Shown here: positions 51,050-61,030 of the stretch, piece after piece
Layout of the letters: every line of letters begins with the position of its first letter
Numbering within the stretch: position 1 is the stretch's first letter
NCBI GenBank assembly: GCA_014156375.1
Contig: RQJH01000003.1
Coordinates: 248,001-312,000, forward strand
From: Enterobacteriaceae bacterium 89
Lineage (GTDB): Bacteria; Pseudomonadota; Gammaproteobacteria; Enterobacterales; Enterobacteriaceae
DNA: 64,000 bases
Direction: 5' to 3'
Notes under the pieces: model-generated
Database searches by the model: none
Told to the model about the DNA's origin: nothing
Seen by the model: only the letters and a program-made list of their open reading frames with translations
Position numbers and translations under genes: made by a program

Positions 51050-52243
51050 ATGTCTGAACAAACCGCTATGCTTTCCCGCCCGCAGATTGGCGCGGGCGTG
51101 ATTATCCTGCTCAGCGCCCTGATGGCGCTGACTTCGCTGTCCACCGATATCTATCTTCCCGCCATGCCGGTGATGGCCCGTGAACTTCACGGCGATGCGG
51201 AGCTGACGATCACCGGTTTTTTAATCGGCTTCACCCTTGCTCAGCTTCTCTGGGGGCCGCTCAGCGATCACTTCGGGCGTAAAATGCCGCTGTTTATTGG
51301 GATGGCGCTGTTTGTTGCAGGCTCTGTCGGCTGTGCGATGTCCACCACGATGACGCAGATTGTCTGCTGGCGTGTCTTTCAGGCGCTGGGAGCCTGCACC
51401 GGGCCGATGCTGGCGCGGGCGATGATTCGGGATTTATTCAGCCGTTCGCAGGCGGCGCAGATGCTTTCCACGCTGATGCTGGTGATGGCGATAGCGCCGA
51501 TTGGCGGGCCGCTGCTCGGTGGTTTGATCATCAAATTCAGCAGCTGGTCGCTGATTTTCTGGCTGCTGGCCGTCACGGGTCTGGTGATGTTGCTGGCGCT
51601 GCTGACTTTGCCGGAAACACTGCCTGAAGAACGCCGCGTCCGCGCCACGCTGAAGGGAGCTTTTGCTAACTACATTGCCTTGTTGTCCAACTGGCGCTTT
51701 ATGCGTTATACGCTGGGCCTGACGTTGTACTACATGGCGGTTTACGCGTTTATCGCTGGTTCTCCGCTGGTGTATATCCGCTATTACGGGGTTTCACCGC
51801 AGCATTACGGCTGGCTGTTTGCCGTCAATATTGTTGGGGTGATGTCTTTGAGTCTGGTGAACCGCAAACTGGTGCAAAGATTTTCACTGGATGTATTGCT
51901 GAAAACCGCGCTGAGCATTGCCGCAGCTGCGGCTATTTTGCTGACCATCGCTGCCGGTTTCAGGGTGGGAGGGATAGTGTTCCTGGCGATGATGATATTC
52001 ATCGTGTTCTCAATGAACGGGGTGATTGCCGCCACCTCGACGGCCGCCGCGCTGGACGAAGTCCCTGAGATTGCCGGAGCCGCCTCGGCGCTGATTGGCG
52101 CACTCCAGTACGGCAGCGGCATTGTATCCAGCGGGATGCTGGCGCTGTTCAGCGATAGCACGCCGTGGACAATGAGCTGGATCATTGGCCTGTTTACCAG
52201 CGTCGCGGCGCTGGTGGTATTGACGTCACGGCGTGGTCACTGA
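51050..52243 (+). CDS. MFS drug exporter, Bcr/CflA family
   Basis: 397 residues with 12 membrane helices. The Bcr/CflA signatures are clear: LTSLSTDIYLPAMP in helix 1, the loop 2-3 motif GPLSDHFGRKMP (motif A) and IVGVMSLSLVNRK in the second half. Family members expel chloramphenicol, bicyclomycin, sulfonamides or amino acids by proton antiport. The substrate is unknown. The start at 51050 matches the family N-terminus; the frame is open upstream but those codons overlap the intergenic promoter region. Probable target of the divergent LysR regulator. Confidence 0.88.
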   Translation: MSEQTAMLSRPQIGAGVIILLSALMALTSLSTDIYLPAMPVMARELHGDAELTITGFLIGFTLAQLLWGPLSDHFGRKMPLFIGMALFVAGSVGCAMSTTMTQIVCWRVFQALGACTGPMLARAMIRDLFSRSQAAQMLSTLMLVMAIAPIGGPLLGGLIIKFSSWSLIFWLLAVTGLVMLLALLTLPETLPEERRVRATLKGAFANYIALLSNWRFMRYTLGLTLYYMAVYAFIAGSPLVYIRYYGVSPQHYGWLFAVNIVGVMSLSLVNRKLVQRFSLDVLLKTALSIAAAAAILLTIAAGFRVGGIVFLAMMIFIVFSMNGVIAATSTAAALDEVPEIAGAASALIGALQYGSGIVSSGMLALFSDSTPWTMSWIIGLFTSVAALVVLTSRRGH

Positions 52244-52253
52244 ACCGGGAAAG

Positions 52254-52829
52254 CTAGAGCAATTCCAGGTCGATCAGACGATGCAAATGGCGACTGAATG
52301 CCGCATCGTCAAGCTCCGGCATCCCCAGTACATAAATGCCGTCCATGCCGCAGACCAGGGCGATGAGCCGCCAGGCGATATTTTCTGCGCTGTCCCGCAG
52401 CGTAAATTCTCCGGCCTGCTGACCTGCGTTTATTAGCTTCACCGTTTCGCCATGCCACAGCGACATGGCGAGCAGGTAAGCGCTTTTAATTTCCGGATCG
52501 CTGTCGGCCAGCAGCTGCGCCTGACGCCAGAGACGGATGTAAGGCTCCAGACTGCGATCCTCGCTGCCCAGCATCGAAAACACCTTTTCGCGCCAGCTTG
52601 CGTTTTCCGGCACCAGCGGTAGCGCCATCATTTCACGGATCACCCGTACAAAGACCTGCGATTTTAGCTCGCCGGAGGAGGTGAAGTGATGGTGAAGCTG
52701 GCCTGCGGCAACGCCTGCGCGGCTGGCGATGTTGCGCACGGTCATCGCCGAAAATCCTTCTTCCAGCGCCACTTTGATGGCGGCCTGCATGATCGATTCG
52801 CGGCGTTCTTCCCGGTTCAGATAGCTCAT
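52254..52829 (-). CDS. smvR: SmvR-like TetR-family repressor
   Basis: 191 residues. N-terminal TetR helix-turn-helix (IMQAAIKVALEEGFSAMTVRNIASRAGVAAGQLHHHF in outline), all-helical C-terminus. It is divergent from smvA, as in Klebsiella and Enterobacter, where loss of SmvR raises SmvA and tolerance to chlorhexidine, octenidine and other cationic biocides. The start at 52829 is preferred: AAGGA lies 8 nt upstream, while the ATG at 52838 overlaps that site. Two palindromic sites in the shared gap are its likely operators. Confidence 0.88.
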   Translation of the reverse strand: MSYLNREERRESIMQAAIKVALEEGFSAMTVRNIASRAGVAAGQLHHHFTSSGELKSQVFVRVIREMMALPLVPENASWREKVFSMLGSEDRSLEPYIRLWRQAQLLADSDPEIKSAYLLAMSLWHGETVKLINAGQQAGEFTLRDSAENIAWRLIALVCGMDGIYVLGMPELDDAAFSRHLHRLIDLELL

Positions 52830-52871
52830 GGTTTCCATCCTTAACAGTCATCAAACGATCATAACAAAAAG

Positions 52872-52923
52872 CTGGACGCATGTTCAACTCTCAGGCAGGA
52901 TCGCATCCTGGACAAGTGTCCAG
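52872..52923. promoter_or_regulatory. Two palindromic sites, putative SmvR operators
   Basis: CTGGACA-AG-TGTCCAG (52908-52923) is a perfect palindrome 25 bp before smvA. A second, weaker copy at 52872-52887 (CTGGACGCATGTTCAA) matches it at 11 of 16 bases, 36 bp away. Placed between divergent smvR and smvA. Confidence 0.7.
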
Positions 52924-52947
52924 ATTGTATTGAAAGAGGGAAAAGTT

Positions 52948-54441
52948 ATGTTTCGTCAATGGTTAACGTTAATGGCCATCGTACTGGTATATATCCCGGT
53001 CGCCATTGATGCCACGGTTCTGCACGTCGCCGCGCCGACGCTCAGCGTTCAGCTGGGTGCGAGCGGCAACGAGCTGCTGTGGATCATTGATATCTACTCG
53101 CTGGTGATGGCGGGGATGGGCTTACCGATGGGCGCACTCGGCGACCGCATCGGCTTTAAACGTTTATTACTACTGGGCAGCGGATTGTTCGGCCTGGCGT
53201 CGCTGGCGGCGGCTTTTGCGCCGAACGCGGAATGGCTGATTGCCGCACGTGCGATGCTGGCGATTGGTGCCGCGATGATCGTTCCGGCTACGCTCGCCGG
53301 GATCCGTAATACGTTCAGCGAAGCGAAACACCGCAACATGGCGCTCGGGATGTGGGCTGCGGTCGGCTCCGGCGGCGCGGCGTTTGGTCCGCTGATTGGC
53401 GGCGTGGTGCTTGAGCACTTCTGGTGGGGCGCGGTGTTCCTGATCAACGTGCCGATTGTGCTGGTCGTGATGGCGCTGAGTGCCAAAGTGGTGCCATGGC
53501 AGCCTGGCCGTCGCGAACAGCCGCTGAACTTCAGCCATGCGCTGATGCTGATTGTGGCGATCCTGCTGCTGGTGTGGAGCGCGAAAACCGCCATGAAAGG
53601 CGTGCTGGCGCTGTGGATCGTCGGGCTGGTCTTGGTTGTGGGCGCAACGCTGCTGACCGCGTTTGTGCGTATTCAGCTCAACGCGCGCACGCCAATGATC
53701 GACATGCGTCTGTTCACCCATCGCATCATCCTGAGCGGGGTAATGATGGCCATTACGGCGATGATCACCCTCGTCGGCTTCGAACTGCTGATGGCGCAGG
53801 AGCTGCAGTTTGTCCACGGCAAAACGCCGTTTGAAGCAGGGCTGTTTATGCTGCCGCTGATGCTGGCGAGCGGGTTCAGCGGGCCGATTGCCGGGATCAT
53901 GGTGTCGCGTCTGGGACTGCGCCAGGTGGCGACGGGCGGGATGTTGCTAAGCGCGCTGAGCTTCCTCGGCCTGTCGATGACCGATTTCACCACCCAGCAG
54001 TGGCAGGCGTGGGGTCTGATGACGCTGCTTGGCTTCAGTGCGGCAAGCGCACTGTTAGCTTCCACGGCGGCGATTATGGCAGCCGCGCCGAAGGAAAAAG
54101 CCGCAGCGGCCGGGGCGATTGAGACCATGGCCTACGAGCTGGGCGCGGGACTGGGAATTGCGCTGTTCGGCTTAATCCTGACCCGCAGCTACACGTCGTC
54201 GATAATTCTGCCGAACGGGCTCAGCGTCGAGGCCGCAAGTCGTGCCGGCTCGTCCATCGGTGAAGCCATGCAGCTGGCGCAGACCCTGACGCCGACGCTG
54301 GCGGATTCGGTGATCCACGCCGCCCGCAGCGCGTTTATCACCTCGCACAGCGTGGCGCTGTTCAGCGCCGGGGCGATGATGCTGATTCTGGCGGTCGGGA
54401 TTTGGTTTGGTCTGGCTAAGGTGCGCCAGACCCAGGCCTGA
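52948..54441 (+). CDS. smvA: SmvA, 14-helix MFS efflux pump
   Basis: 497 residues, DHA2 family, 14 membrane helices. It starts MFRQWLTLMAIVLVYIPVAI and keeps DATVLHVAAPTLS (helix 1) and LWIIDIYSLVMAGMGLPMGA. Length and the divergent TetR neighbour agree with SmvA of Salmonella and Klebsiella, which exports methyl viologen, acriflavine and cationic biocides by proton antiport. ATG at 52948 follows GAGGG; upstream codons in frame cover the operator region and are not coding. It is convergent with yddG, 2 bp apart. Confidence 0.92.
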   Translation: MFRQWLTLMAIVLVYIPVAIDATVLHVAAPTLSVQLGASGNELLWIIDIYSLVMAGMGLPMGALGDRIGFKRLLLLGSGLFGLASLAAAFAPNAEWLIAARAMLAIGAAMIVPATLAGIRNTFSEAKHRNMALGMWAAVGSGGAAFGPLIGGVVLEHFWWGAVFLINVPIVLVVMALSAKVVPWQPGRREQPLNFSHALMLIVAILLLVWSAKTAMKGVLALWIVGLVLVVGATLLTAFVRIQLNARTPMIDMRLFTHRIILSGVMMAITAMITLVGFELLMAQELQFVHGKTPFEAGLFMLPLMLASGFSGPIAGIMVSRLGLRQVATGGMLLSALSFLGLSMTDFTTQQWQAWGLMTLLGFSAASALLASTAAIMAAAPKEKAAAAGAIETMAYELGAGLGIALFGLILTRSYTSSIILPNGLSVEAASRAGSSIGEAMQLAQTLTPTLADSVIHAARSAFITSHSVALFSAGAMMLILAVGIWFGLAKVRQTQA

Positions 54442-54443
54442 GA

Positions 54444-55325
54444 TTATTGATTTCGGGTCGCCATAAAGCAAATCAGGGAGCCTGCGCATACCATGCAGGC
54501 TCCTTGCCAGAAGGACCAGGAGAGCGGGGCGCTCAGCAGGAAAGAGGCCAGCGCGGAAGAAAGCACCGGCGTAAAGTATGATCCCACCGCCAGCAGGCTG
54601 ACGCTGCCGTGCAAAATCCCAATATTCCATGCCGCGTAAGCAATCCCCAGCGACAGCGCGCAGGCAACCAGTTTGATGGCTACCGGCCAGCTCCAGACCA
54701 TTGGCGGCTGCGGGCTTGAGAAATAATGCACCCACAGGCTTAATCCGGTCAGCAACACAAACAGCGTAATCCCGTTTTTGCCTTTGGCATATTTCGCCGT
54801 CACGGTGCAATACGCCGCCCAAATAAAGGCACCAACAAACGCCAGAATATAGCTCAGCGGGCTGCTGGTGATATTCGCGCGGATCTCCTGCACATCCAGG
54901 CCATTTTCACCGCCTAAGACCCAACTGACACCCAGCAGCGAAAGCAGCAGACCGGGAATAATCCACCACCGGGTTTTCTGGCCGTTAAACAGAATAGCAA
55001 ATAAGACTGTTAATCCCGGCCAGAGATAATTCACCATCCCGACTTCGATCGCCTGCTGGCGCGTGGCGGCAAACCCAAGCGACAACGCAAGGCAGATTTC
55101 ATAGCTGACGAACAGCACACAGCCTGCCAGCAGATAGCGGCGGGTGAAGGTGCGCAGGTCAGGGAAGCCGACGGTGAACAGCAGGAGTAAGCCGCTCAGC
55201 GAGTAAATCATCGCCGCGCCGCCGACGGGGCCGAGCCCTTCGCTGACGCCGCGGATCAGGCCTACCATGGTGCTCCATAGCAAAATAGCCAGCAGGCCAA
55301 TGGATGTCGCTTTATTTTTAGTCAT
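54444..55325 (-). CDS. yddG: YddG, aromatic amino acid exporter
   Basis: 293 residues with 10 membrane helices and two EamA domains, close to E. coli YddG: LLWSTMVGLIRGVSEGLGPVGG (first helix), SYEICLALSLGFAATRQQAIEVG and GSYFTPVLSSALA. YddG exports aromatic amino acids, their analogues and methyl viologen at the inner membrane. Divergent from fdnG as in E. coli, with a REP element in its leader region. The convergent smvA stops 2 bp away with no room for a separate terminator. Confidence 0.94.
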   Translation of the reverse strand: MTKNKATSIGLLAILLWSTMVGLIRGVSEGLGPVGGAAMIYSLSGLLLLFTVGFPDLRTFTRRYLLAGCVLFVSYEICLALSLGFAATRQQAIEVGMVNYLWPGLTVLFAILFNGQKTRWWIIPGLLLSLLGVSWVLGGENGLDVQEIRANITSSPLSYILAFVGAFIWAAYCTVTAKYAKGKNGITLFVLLTGLSLWVHYFSSPQPPMVWSWPVAIKLVACALSLGIAYAAWNIGILHGSVSLLAVGSYFTPVLSSALASFLLSAPLSWSFWQGACMVCAGSLICFMATRNQ

Positions 55326-55351
55326 TGTTTTATTCAGTTAATCAAGACCCT

Positions 55352-55395
55352 TTGCCCGATGGCGCTTCGCTTATCGGACCCACGATACCCGGCGT
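55352..55395. repeat. REP element upstream of yddG
   Basis: TTGCCCGATGGCGCTTCGC then TTATCGGACC and a second partial unit CCCGGCG. It lies between the divergent yddG and fdnG, nearer to yddG. Confidence 0.65.
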
Positions 55396-55429
55396 ATCGA
55401 CCTCACAAAATATCATTTTTCCGAACTAA

Positions 55430-55503
55430 CCCCTAAGGATTACAAAAAATCGCTGCGTCTGACTATTAGGGGGGCACTGGCCGAAGAGATTGATTTGACG
55501 CAA
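55430..55503 (+). promoter_or_regulatory. fdnG control region: NarL-type heptamers and an Fnr-like site
   Basis: CCCCTAA (55430-55436) and its inverse TTAGGGG (55466-55472) flank a region like the NarL sites of E. coli fdnG. TTGATTTGACGCAA (55490-55503) resembles the Fnr consensus TTGAT-N4-ATCAA, with a perfect left half. E. coli fdnG is switched on by Fnr without oxygen and by NarL with nitrate. Confidence 0.65.
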
Positions 55504-55563
55504 AAACCCTTCTGAGCCCGGTGCTATTTTCCCGCCAGTTTTATCGTGAAAAACGAGGGAAAG

Positions 55564-58500
55564 ATGAACGTCAGTCGCAGGAAGTTTTTTAAAATCTGCG
55601 CGGGCGGTATGGCGGGAACCACTGCAGCGGCGCTGGGCTTTGCCCCGAAGATGGTGCTGGCTCAGGCACGCAACTTTAAGCTGCTGCGCGCAAAAGAGGT
55701 TCGAAATACCTGCACATATTGCTCCGTAGGTTGTGGTCTGTTGATGTACAGCATGGGTGACGGGGCGAAAAATACCCGTGAAGCGCTGTATCACATCGAA
55801 GGGGATTCCGATCATCCGGTGAACCGTGGCGCACTGTGTCCGAAAGGCGCAGGCCTGCTGGACTATGTGCACAGCGAAAACCGCCTGCGCTACCCTGAAT
55901 ATCGCGCTCCGGGCTCTGATAAATGGCAGCGTCTGTCCTGGGAAGAAGCCTTCACCCGCATCGCGAAGCTGATGAAAGCCGACCGCGATGCCAACTTCGT
56001 TGAGAAAAACGAGCAGGGCGCCACCGTCAACCGCTGGCTGTCCACCGGGATGCTGTGCGCCTCGGCCTCCAGCAACGAAACGGGCACCCTGACGCAAAAA
56101 TTTGTTCGCTCCCTCGGGATGCTGGCGGTAGATAACCAGGCGCGCGTCTGACACGGACCAACGGTAGCAAGTCTTGCTCCAACATTTGGTCGCGGTGCGA
56201 TGACCAACCACTGGGTTGATATCAAAAACGCCAACGTGGTGATGGTGATGGGCGGCAACGCCGCAGAAGCCCACCCGGTCGGTTTCCGCTGGGCGCTGGA
56301 AGCCAAAAATAATAACGATGCCACGCTTATCGTCGTCGATCCGCGCTTTACGCGCACCGCGTCGGTGGCCGACATCTATGCGCCAATTCGTTCCGGTACT
56401 GACATTACCTTCCTGTCGGGCGTGCTGCTGTATCTGATTGAAAACAACAAGATCAACGCGGAATACGTCAAACATTACACCAACGCCAGCCTGCTGGTGC
56501 GCGAAGACTACAGCTTCGACGACGGCCTGTTCAGCGGCTACGATGCTGAAAAGCGTCAGTACGATAAAGAATCCTGGAACTATCAGTTCGACGAAAACGG
56601 CTTTGCGAAGCGCGATGAAACGCTCAGCGACCCGCGCTGTGTGTGGAATCTGCTGAAAGAGCACGTTTCCCGCTATACCCCTGATGTCGTCGAAAACATC
56701 TGCGGGACACCGAAAGCCGATTTCCTGAAAGTGTGTGAAGTGTTGGCCTCAACCAGCGCGGCGGATCGGACAACGACGTTCCTGTATGCGCTCGGCTGGA
56801 CTCAGCACACCGTCGGCAGCCAGAACATCCGTACCATGGCGATGATCCAGCTGCTGCTCGGTAACATGGGCATGGCCGGTGGCGGGGTGAACGCGCTTCG
56901 CGGTCACTCCAACATTCAGGGTCTGACGGATCTGGGGCTGCTGTCCACCAGTCTTCCGGGCTACCTGACGTTGCCTTCGGAAAAACAGACCGATCTGCAA
57001 AGCTATCTGGCGGCCAATACGCCAAAAGCGATGCTGCCGGATCAGGTCAACTACTGGAGCAACTACCCGAAATTCTTCGTCAGCCTGATGAAAGCCTATT
57101 ACGGCGACTACGCGCAGGCGGAGAACAGCTGGGGCTATGACCTGCTGCCGAAGTGGGACCAGATGTATGACGTCATCAAGTACTTCGAGATGATGAACAA
57201 AGGCCAGGTCAACGGCTACATCTGTCAGGGCTTCAACCCGGTAGCGTCCTTCCCGGACAAAAACCGCGTGGTCGAGAGCCTGAGCAAGCTGAAGTACATG
57301 GTGGTTATCGATCCGCTGGTGACCGAAACTTCCACCTTCTGGAAAAACCACGGTGAGATGAACGATGTCGATACCGCATCGATTCAGACCGAAGTATTCC
57401 GTCTGCCGTCCACCTGCTTTGCGGAAGAAGATGGTTCGATTGTGAACTCCGGCCGCTGGCTACAGTGGCACTGGAAAGCGGCAGAAGCCCCGGGCGAAGC
57501 GCTGAACGACGGTGAGATTCTGGCAGGTCTGTTCCATAAACTGCGTGAAATGTACCGCAGCGAAGGCGGCAAGGGTTCCGATCAGCTGCTGAAGATGAAC
57601 TGGCCGTACAAGCTCGCGGACCGTCCTGAATCAGCGGAAGTGGCGAAAGAGAACAACGGCGTGGCGCTGGCGGATCTTGTGGATGCCAACGGTCAGCTAA
57701 TTGCCAAAAAAGGTGACCAGCTCAGCAGCTTTGCGCAACTTCGCGATGACGGGACGACGGCTTCGGCCTGTTGGATCTACGCCGGGAGCTGGACGCCGCA
57801 GGGCAACCAGATGGCCAACCGTGACAATGCCGATCCTTCTGGCCTCGGCAATACGCTCGGCTGGGCATGGGCGTGGCCGCTGAACCGTCGCGTGCTCTAC
57901 AACCGCGCTTCCGCTGATCTGAACGGCAAACCGTGGGATCCGAAACGGATGCTCATTGAGTGGAACGGTAGCAAATGGGCCGGGAACGATATTCCGGACT
58001 TTAATACCGCGCCTCCGGGCAGCAAAACCAATCCGTTCATCATGCAACCGGAAGGGCTGGGGCGTCTGTTTGCGCTCAACAAGCTCGCCGAAGGGCCGTT
58101 CCCGGAACACTATGAGCCGATGGAAACGCCGCTTGGCACTAACCCGCTGCACCCGAACGTGATCTCCAGCCCGGTGGTTCGTCTGTATGAAGACGATGCG
58201 AAACGCCTTGGCCGGAAGGATGAGTTCCCGTATGTCGGCACCACCTATCGCCTGACCGAGCATTTCCACACCTGGACCAAGCATGCGCGTCTGAACTCCA
58301 TCGCGCAGCCGGAACAGTTTGTCGAAATCAGCGAAGGGCTGGCGAAAGCCAAAGGGATCGCCAACGGCGACTGGGTGAAAGTCAGCAGCAAGCGTGGCTT
58401 TATCCGCGCGGTGGCGGTGGTGACCCGTCGACTGCATACCCTGGACGTGAACGGCCAGCAGGTGGAAACCGTGGGTATTCCGCTGCACTGGGGCTTTGAG

Positions 58501-58611
58501 GGCGTGGCGAAGAAAGGTTATCTCGCCAACACCCTGACGCCACGCGTGGCAGATTCCAACTCCCAGACGCCGGAATACAAGGCGTTCCTGGTTAACATCG
58601 AGAAGGCGTAA
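55564..58611 (+). CDS. fdnG: FdnG, selenocysteine-containing alpha subunit of formate dehydrogenase N
   Basis: One 1015-residue protein read through an in-frame UGA at 56149-56151 (codon 196), the same length and position as in E. coli. Tat signal [12 protein letters not shown], the [4Fe-4S] group CTYCSVGCG, and selenocysteine followed by His-Gly-Pro at the Mo-bisMGD site. It oxidises formate to CO2 in the periplasm. The two halves will be split by gene callers that treat UGA as stop. Reading needs selA, selB, selC and selD elsewhere in the genome. Start at 55564 by an upstream GAGGG and by the Tat signal. fdnH follows by 11 nt. Confidence 0.96.
56149..56191 (+). promoter_or_regulatory. UGA codon and SECIS hairpin
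   Basis: After the UGA, GACCAA (56156-56161) pairs with TTGGTC (56186-56191), and inside it AGCAA pairs with TTGCT around a short GTC-type loop. This is the SelB-binding element of the fdnG/fdhF kind. Confidence 0.85.
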
Positions 58612-58622
58612 GGAGCGAAGCT

Positions 58623-59510
58623 ATGTCAATGGAAACACAGGACATCCTTAAACGCTCGGCGACCAACTCCCTGACGCCTGCGCCGCGCGCGCGGGATTAC
58701 AAGGAAGAGGTCGCGAAGCTTATCGATGTCACCTCCTGCGTGGGCTGCAAAGCCTGCCAGGTGGCCTGTTCAGAGTGGAACGATATCCGCGACGAAATCG
58801 GCAACTGCGTGGGCGTTTACGATAACCCGGCGGATCTGAGCGCCAAATCCTGGACGGTGATGCGCTTTAGCGAGACCGAACAGAACGGCAAGCTTGAGTG
58901 GTTGATCCGCAAAGATGGCTGCATGCACTGCGCAGATCCGGGATGTCTGAAGGCCTGTCCTTCTGCAGGGGCGATTATTCAGTACGCCAACGGCATCGTC
59001 GATTTCCAGCAGGATCACTGCATCGGCTGCGGTTACTGTATTGCAGGATGTCCGTTCAACGTGCCGCGTCTCAACAAAGAGGACAACCGGGTCTACAAAT
59101 GCACGCTTTGCGTCGATCGCGTCAGCGTCGGCCAGGAGCCTGCGTGCGTGAAAACCTGTCCTACCGGTGCCATTCATTTTGGTACTAAAGAAGAGATGCT
59201 GAGCGTCGGCGAGCAGCGCGTTGAGAAACTGAAAGCGCGTGGCTATCCGAATGCGGGTGTTTATAACCCGCAGGGCGTGGGCGGTACGCACGTGATGTAC
59301 GTGCTGCATCATGCGGATCAGCCGGAGCTGTACCACAAGTTGCCTGCGGAACCGAAGATCGACACGCCGATCAATCTGTGGAAAGGGATCCTCAAGCCGC
59401 TGTCCGCCGCCGGATTTATCGCCACCTTTGCCGGGCTGATGTACCACTACATCGGCGTTGGTCCGAACAAGGAAGTGGACGACGAAGACGAGGAGACGAA
59501 AGATGAGTAA
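58623..59510 (+). CDS. fdnH: FdnH, iron-sulfur (beta) subunit of formate dehydrogenase N
   Basis: 295 residues with four [4Fe-4S] cysteine groups: [43 protein letters not shown] and [21 protein letters not shown] (in outline). Near the C-terminus one hydrophobic helix ([20 protein letters not shown]) anchors it in the membrane, followed by an acidic end. It carries electrons from FdnG to the haems of FdnI. It overlaps fdnI by 8 nt. Close to E. coli FdnH throughout. Confidence 0.96.
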   Translation: MSMETQDILKRSATNSLTPAPRARDYKEEVAKLIDVTSCVGCKACQVACSEWNDIRDEIGNCVGVYDNPADLSAKSWTVMRFSETEQNGKLEWLIRKDGCMHCADPGCLKACPSAGAIIQYANGIVDFQQDHCIGCGYCIAGCPFNVPRLNKEDNRVYKCTLCVDRVSVGQEPACVKTCPTGAIHFGTKEEMLSVGEQRVEKLKARGYPNAGVYNPQGVGGTHVMYVLHHADQPELYHKLPAEPKIDTPINLWKGILKPLSAAGFIATFAGLMYHYIGVGPNKEVDDEDEETKDE

Positions 59511-60147
59511 ATCGAAGATGATTGTGCGCACCAAATTTATCGACCGGGCCTGTCACTGGACGGTGGTGGTGTGCTTCTTCCTGGTGTCGCTCTCAGGGAT
59601 TTCGTTCTTCTTCCCGTCGCTGCAATGGCTGACTGAAACGTTCGGTACGCCGCAGATGGGGCGCATACTGCACCCGTTCTTCGGCGTACTGATTTTCGTG
59701 GCGCTGATGTTTATGTTTGTGCGCTTTGTGCATCACAACATCCCTGACAAACAGGATATTCCCTGGCTGAAAGGGATTGTTGAAGTGCTGAAGGGCAACG
59801 AGCATAAAGTGGCGAAGGTCGGTAAATACAACGCCGGACAGAAGATGATGTTCTGGACCATCATGAGCATGATTTTCGTGCTGCTGGTGACCGGGGTGAT
59901 CATCTGGCGGCCGTATTTTGCGGGCTATTTCCCGATCCCGGTGATTCGCTACAGCCTGCTGATCCACGCCGCGTCGGCCATCATTCTTATCCACGCCATT
60001 CTGATCCACATGTACATGGCGTTTTGGGTGAAAGGCTCCATCAAAGGGATGATTGAGGGCAAGGTCAGCCGCCGCTGGGCTAAGAAGCACCATCCTCGCT
60101 GGTATGCTGAAGTTGAGCAGAAGGAAGCTCAGGAACAGAAGCGCTAG
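59503..60147 (+). CDS. fdnI: FdnI, cytochrome b556 (gamma) subunit of formate dehydrogenase N
   Basis: 214 residues (E. coli FdnI 217) with four membrane helices. Haem b ligands are in [11 protein letters not shown] (first His) and [15 protein letters not shown] near the end. It hands the electrons to menaquinone on the cytoplasmic side and completes the formate half of the formate-nitrate loop. The start at 59503 (ATGAGTAAATC) overlaps the fdnH stop. The Arg-rich residues that would come from a longer frame to 59458 belong to fdnH in another frame. Confidence 0.95.
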   Translation: MSKSKMIVRTKFIDRACHWTVVVCFFLVSLSGISFFFPSLQWLTETFGTPQMGRILHPFFGVLIFVALMFMFVRFVHHNIPDKQDIPWLKGIVEVLKGNEHKVAKVGKYNAGQKMMFWTIMSMIFVLLVTGVIIWRPYFAGYFPIPVIRYSLLIHAASAIILIHAILIHMYMAFWVKGSIKGMIEGKVSRRWAKKHHPRWYAEVEQKEAQEQKR

Positions 60148-60152
60148 CTATC

Positions 60153-60220
60153 TTGCCTGATGGCGCTTCTCTTATCAGACCTACGTTTTTGTAGGTCTGA
60201 TAAGCCTGCGCCACCGGGCA
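60153..60220. repeat. REP/BIME element
   Basis: TTGCCTGATGGCGCTTCTC, then TTATCAGACCTACG, a short link, and the inverted unit GTAGGTCTGATAAGCCTGCG ending in CCACCGGGCA. Between convergent fdnI and yddM. Confidence 0.8.
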
Positions 60221-60223
60221 TTT

Positions 60224-60514
60224 TCATGACTGGTTAGAAGTTAGTGGTTTTAGCTTTGTCATATCCACTTTCTTTTCGGCTTGCGCAAGGCTCCAGATCA
60301 TCTGCATGTTCAGCCAGGTCTGCGGCGTACTACCGATAACGACGGACAGCTTAATCGCCATTTCTGGCGTTAAAACGGCCTTACCTGTGAGCAGACGGCT
60401 GGCAGTTGAAGGCGCAATATCCATTGCTTTAGCGAATTCTCGCAGGCTGAGTTTTAATTCATCCAACGATTCCTGAATGATTTCACCCGGGCAGGGTGGG
60501 TTTGCCATTCTCAT
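60224..60514 (-). CDS. yddM: YddM/HigA-type antitoxin and DNA-binding protein
   Basis: 96 residues. It starts with [25 protein letters not shown], the HigA-family opening, followed by a helix-turn-helix ([30 protein letters not shown] in outline). E. coli keeps a protein of this kind (YddM) in the same place after fdnI but, to my knowledge, no toxin. Here it shares one base with an upstream higB-like gene, so it is the antitoxin of a HigBA pair. It likely represses the operon by binding the palindrome at 60835-60853. Confidence 0.9.
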   Translation of the reverse strand: MRMANPPCPGEIIQESLDELKLSLREFAKAMDIAPSTASRLLTGKAVLTPEMAIKLSVVIGSTPQTWLNMQMIWSLAQAEKKVDMTKLKPLTSNQS

Positions 60515-60792
60515 TAGTGATAATCCTCGTAGTTCAGAACGTGGGCGTTGCCGTTGAAAAATTCAAACGTCAAGCGCCAGTTCCCGGAAATTGATACTGC
60601 CCACACGTCTTTCCGCTTCCCGCTTAGCTGATGTAAGCGATATCCTGGAAGATTCATACCCTGCGGACAAGTTGCCGCATCCAGAGTCAGCAAGCAATGG
60701 CGTAGTCGTTTGACATGCCAGGGATGCACCCCAGCGGTTTCATCGTAAAAGAACAGGTTGCGTAATCCTTTGTGCCTGAAGCTCATGATCAT
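60514..60792 (-). CDS. higB: HigB/RelE-type mRNA-cleaving toxin
   Basis: 92 residues starting [21 protein letters not shown] (in outline), the HigB form (SFxHKGLxxLF), with the RelE-fold blocks [29 protein letters not shown]. The basic surface residues (Arg in KRKD and NWRL) fit ribosome-dependent endonucleases. The order toxin then antitoxin is the reverse of RelBE and typical of HigBA. ATG at 60792 has AAGGAAGG six nt upstream; codons further upstream are in frame but lack a ribosome site. Confidence 0.88.
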   Translation of the reverse strand: MIMSFRHKGLRNLFFYDETAGVHPWHVKRLRHCLLTLDAATCPQGMNLPGYRLHQLSGKRKDVWAVSISGNWRLTFEFFNGNAHVLNYEDYH

Positions 60793-60834
60793 CCATCGCC
60801 TTCCTTGTTCCCTCATAAGGAACAGTGTAATGAG

Positions 60835-60853
60835 TGTTGCGTGGTACGCAACA
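60835..60853. promoter_or_regulatory. Palindrome over the higBA promoter, putative HigA operator
   Basis: TGTTGCGT-GGT-ACGCAACA: 8-bp perfect arms, 43 bp before the higB ATG. On the higB strand TTGCGT within it can act as -35, with TACACT as -10 sixteen bp later, so the antitoxin would cover the promoter. Confidence 0.75.
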
Positions 60854-60955
60854 GAATTTTATGGTTTGTCCGGACCCGGAGAAATTGTGCGATGGAAAGG
60901 GAGGCTGAGGAGTGGGGCAAACAAAAATGCCTGGAAGCGTGGCCGCAAAAAACGA

Positions 60956-60981
60956 AAAATCCGACTCAAAAGCCGGATTTT
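60956..60981 (-). terminator. Terminator after ppk2
   Basis: AAAATCCG (60956-60963) pairs with CGGATTTT (60974-60981). Read on the minus strand it is followed by further T and lies 50 bp beyond the ppk2 stop. Confidence 0.75.
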
Positions 60982-61030
60982 CGAAGACAGATTTAACTCA
61001 GAAAAGCTTCATAATGGGTGAGGGAGATAT

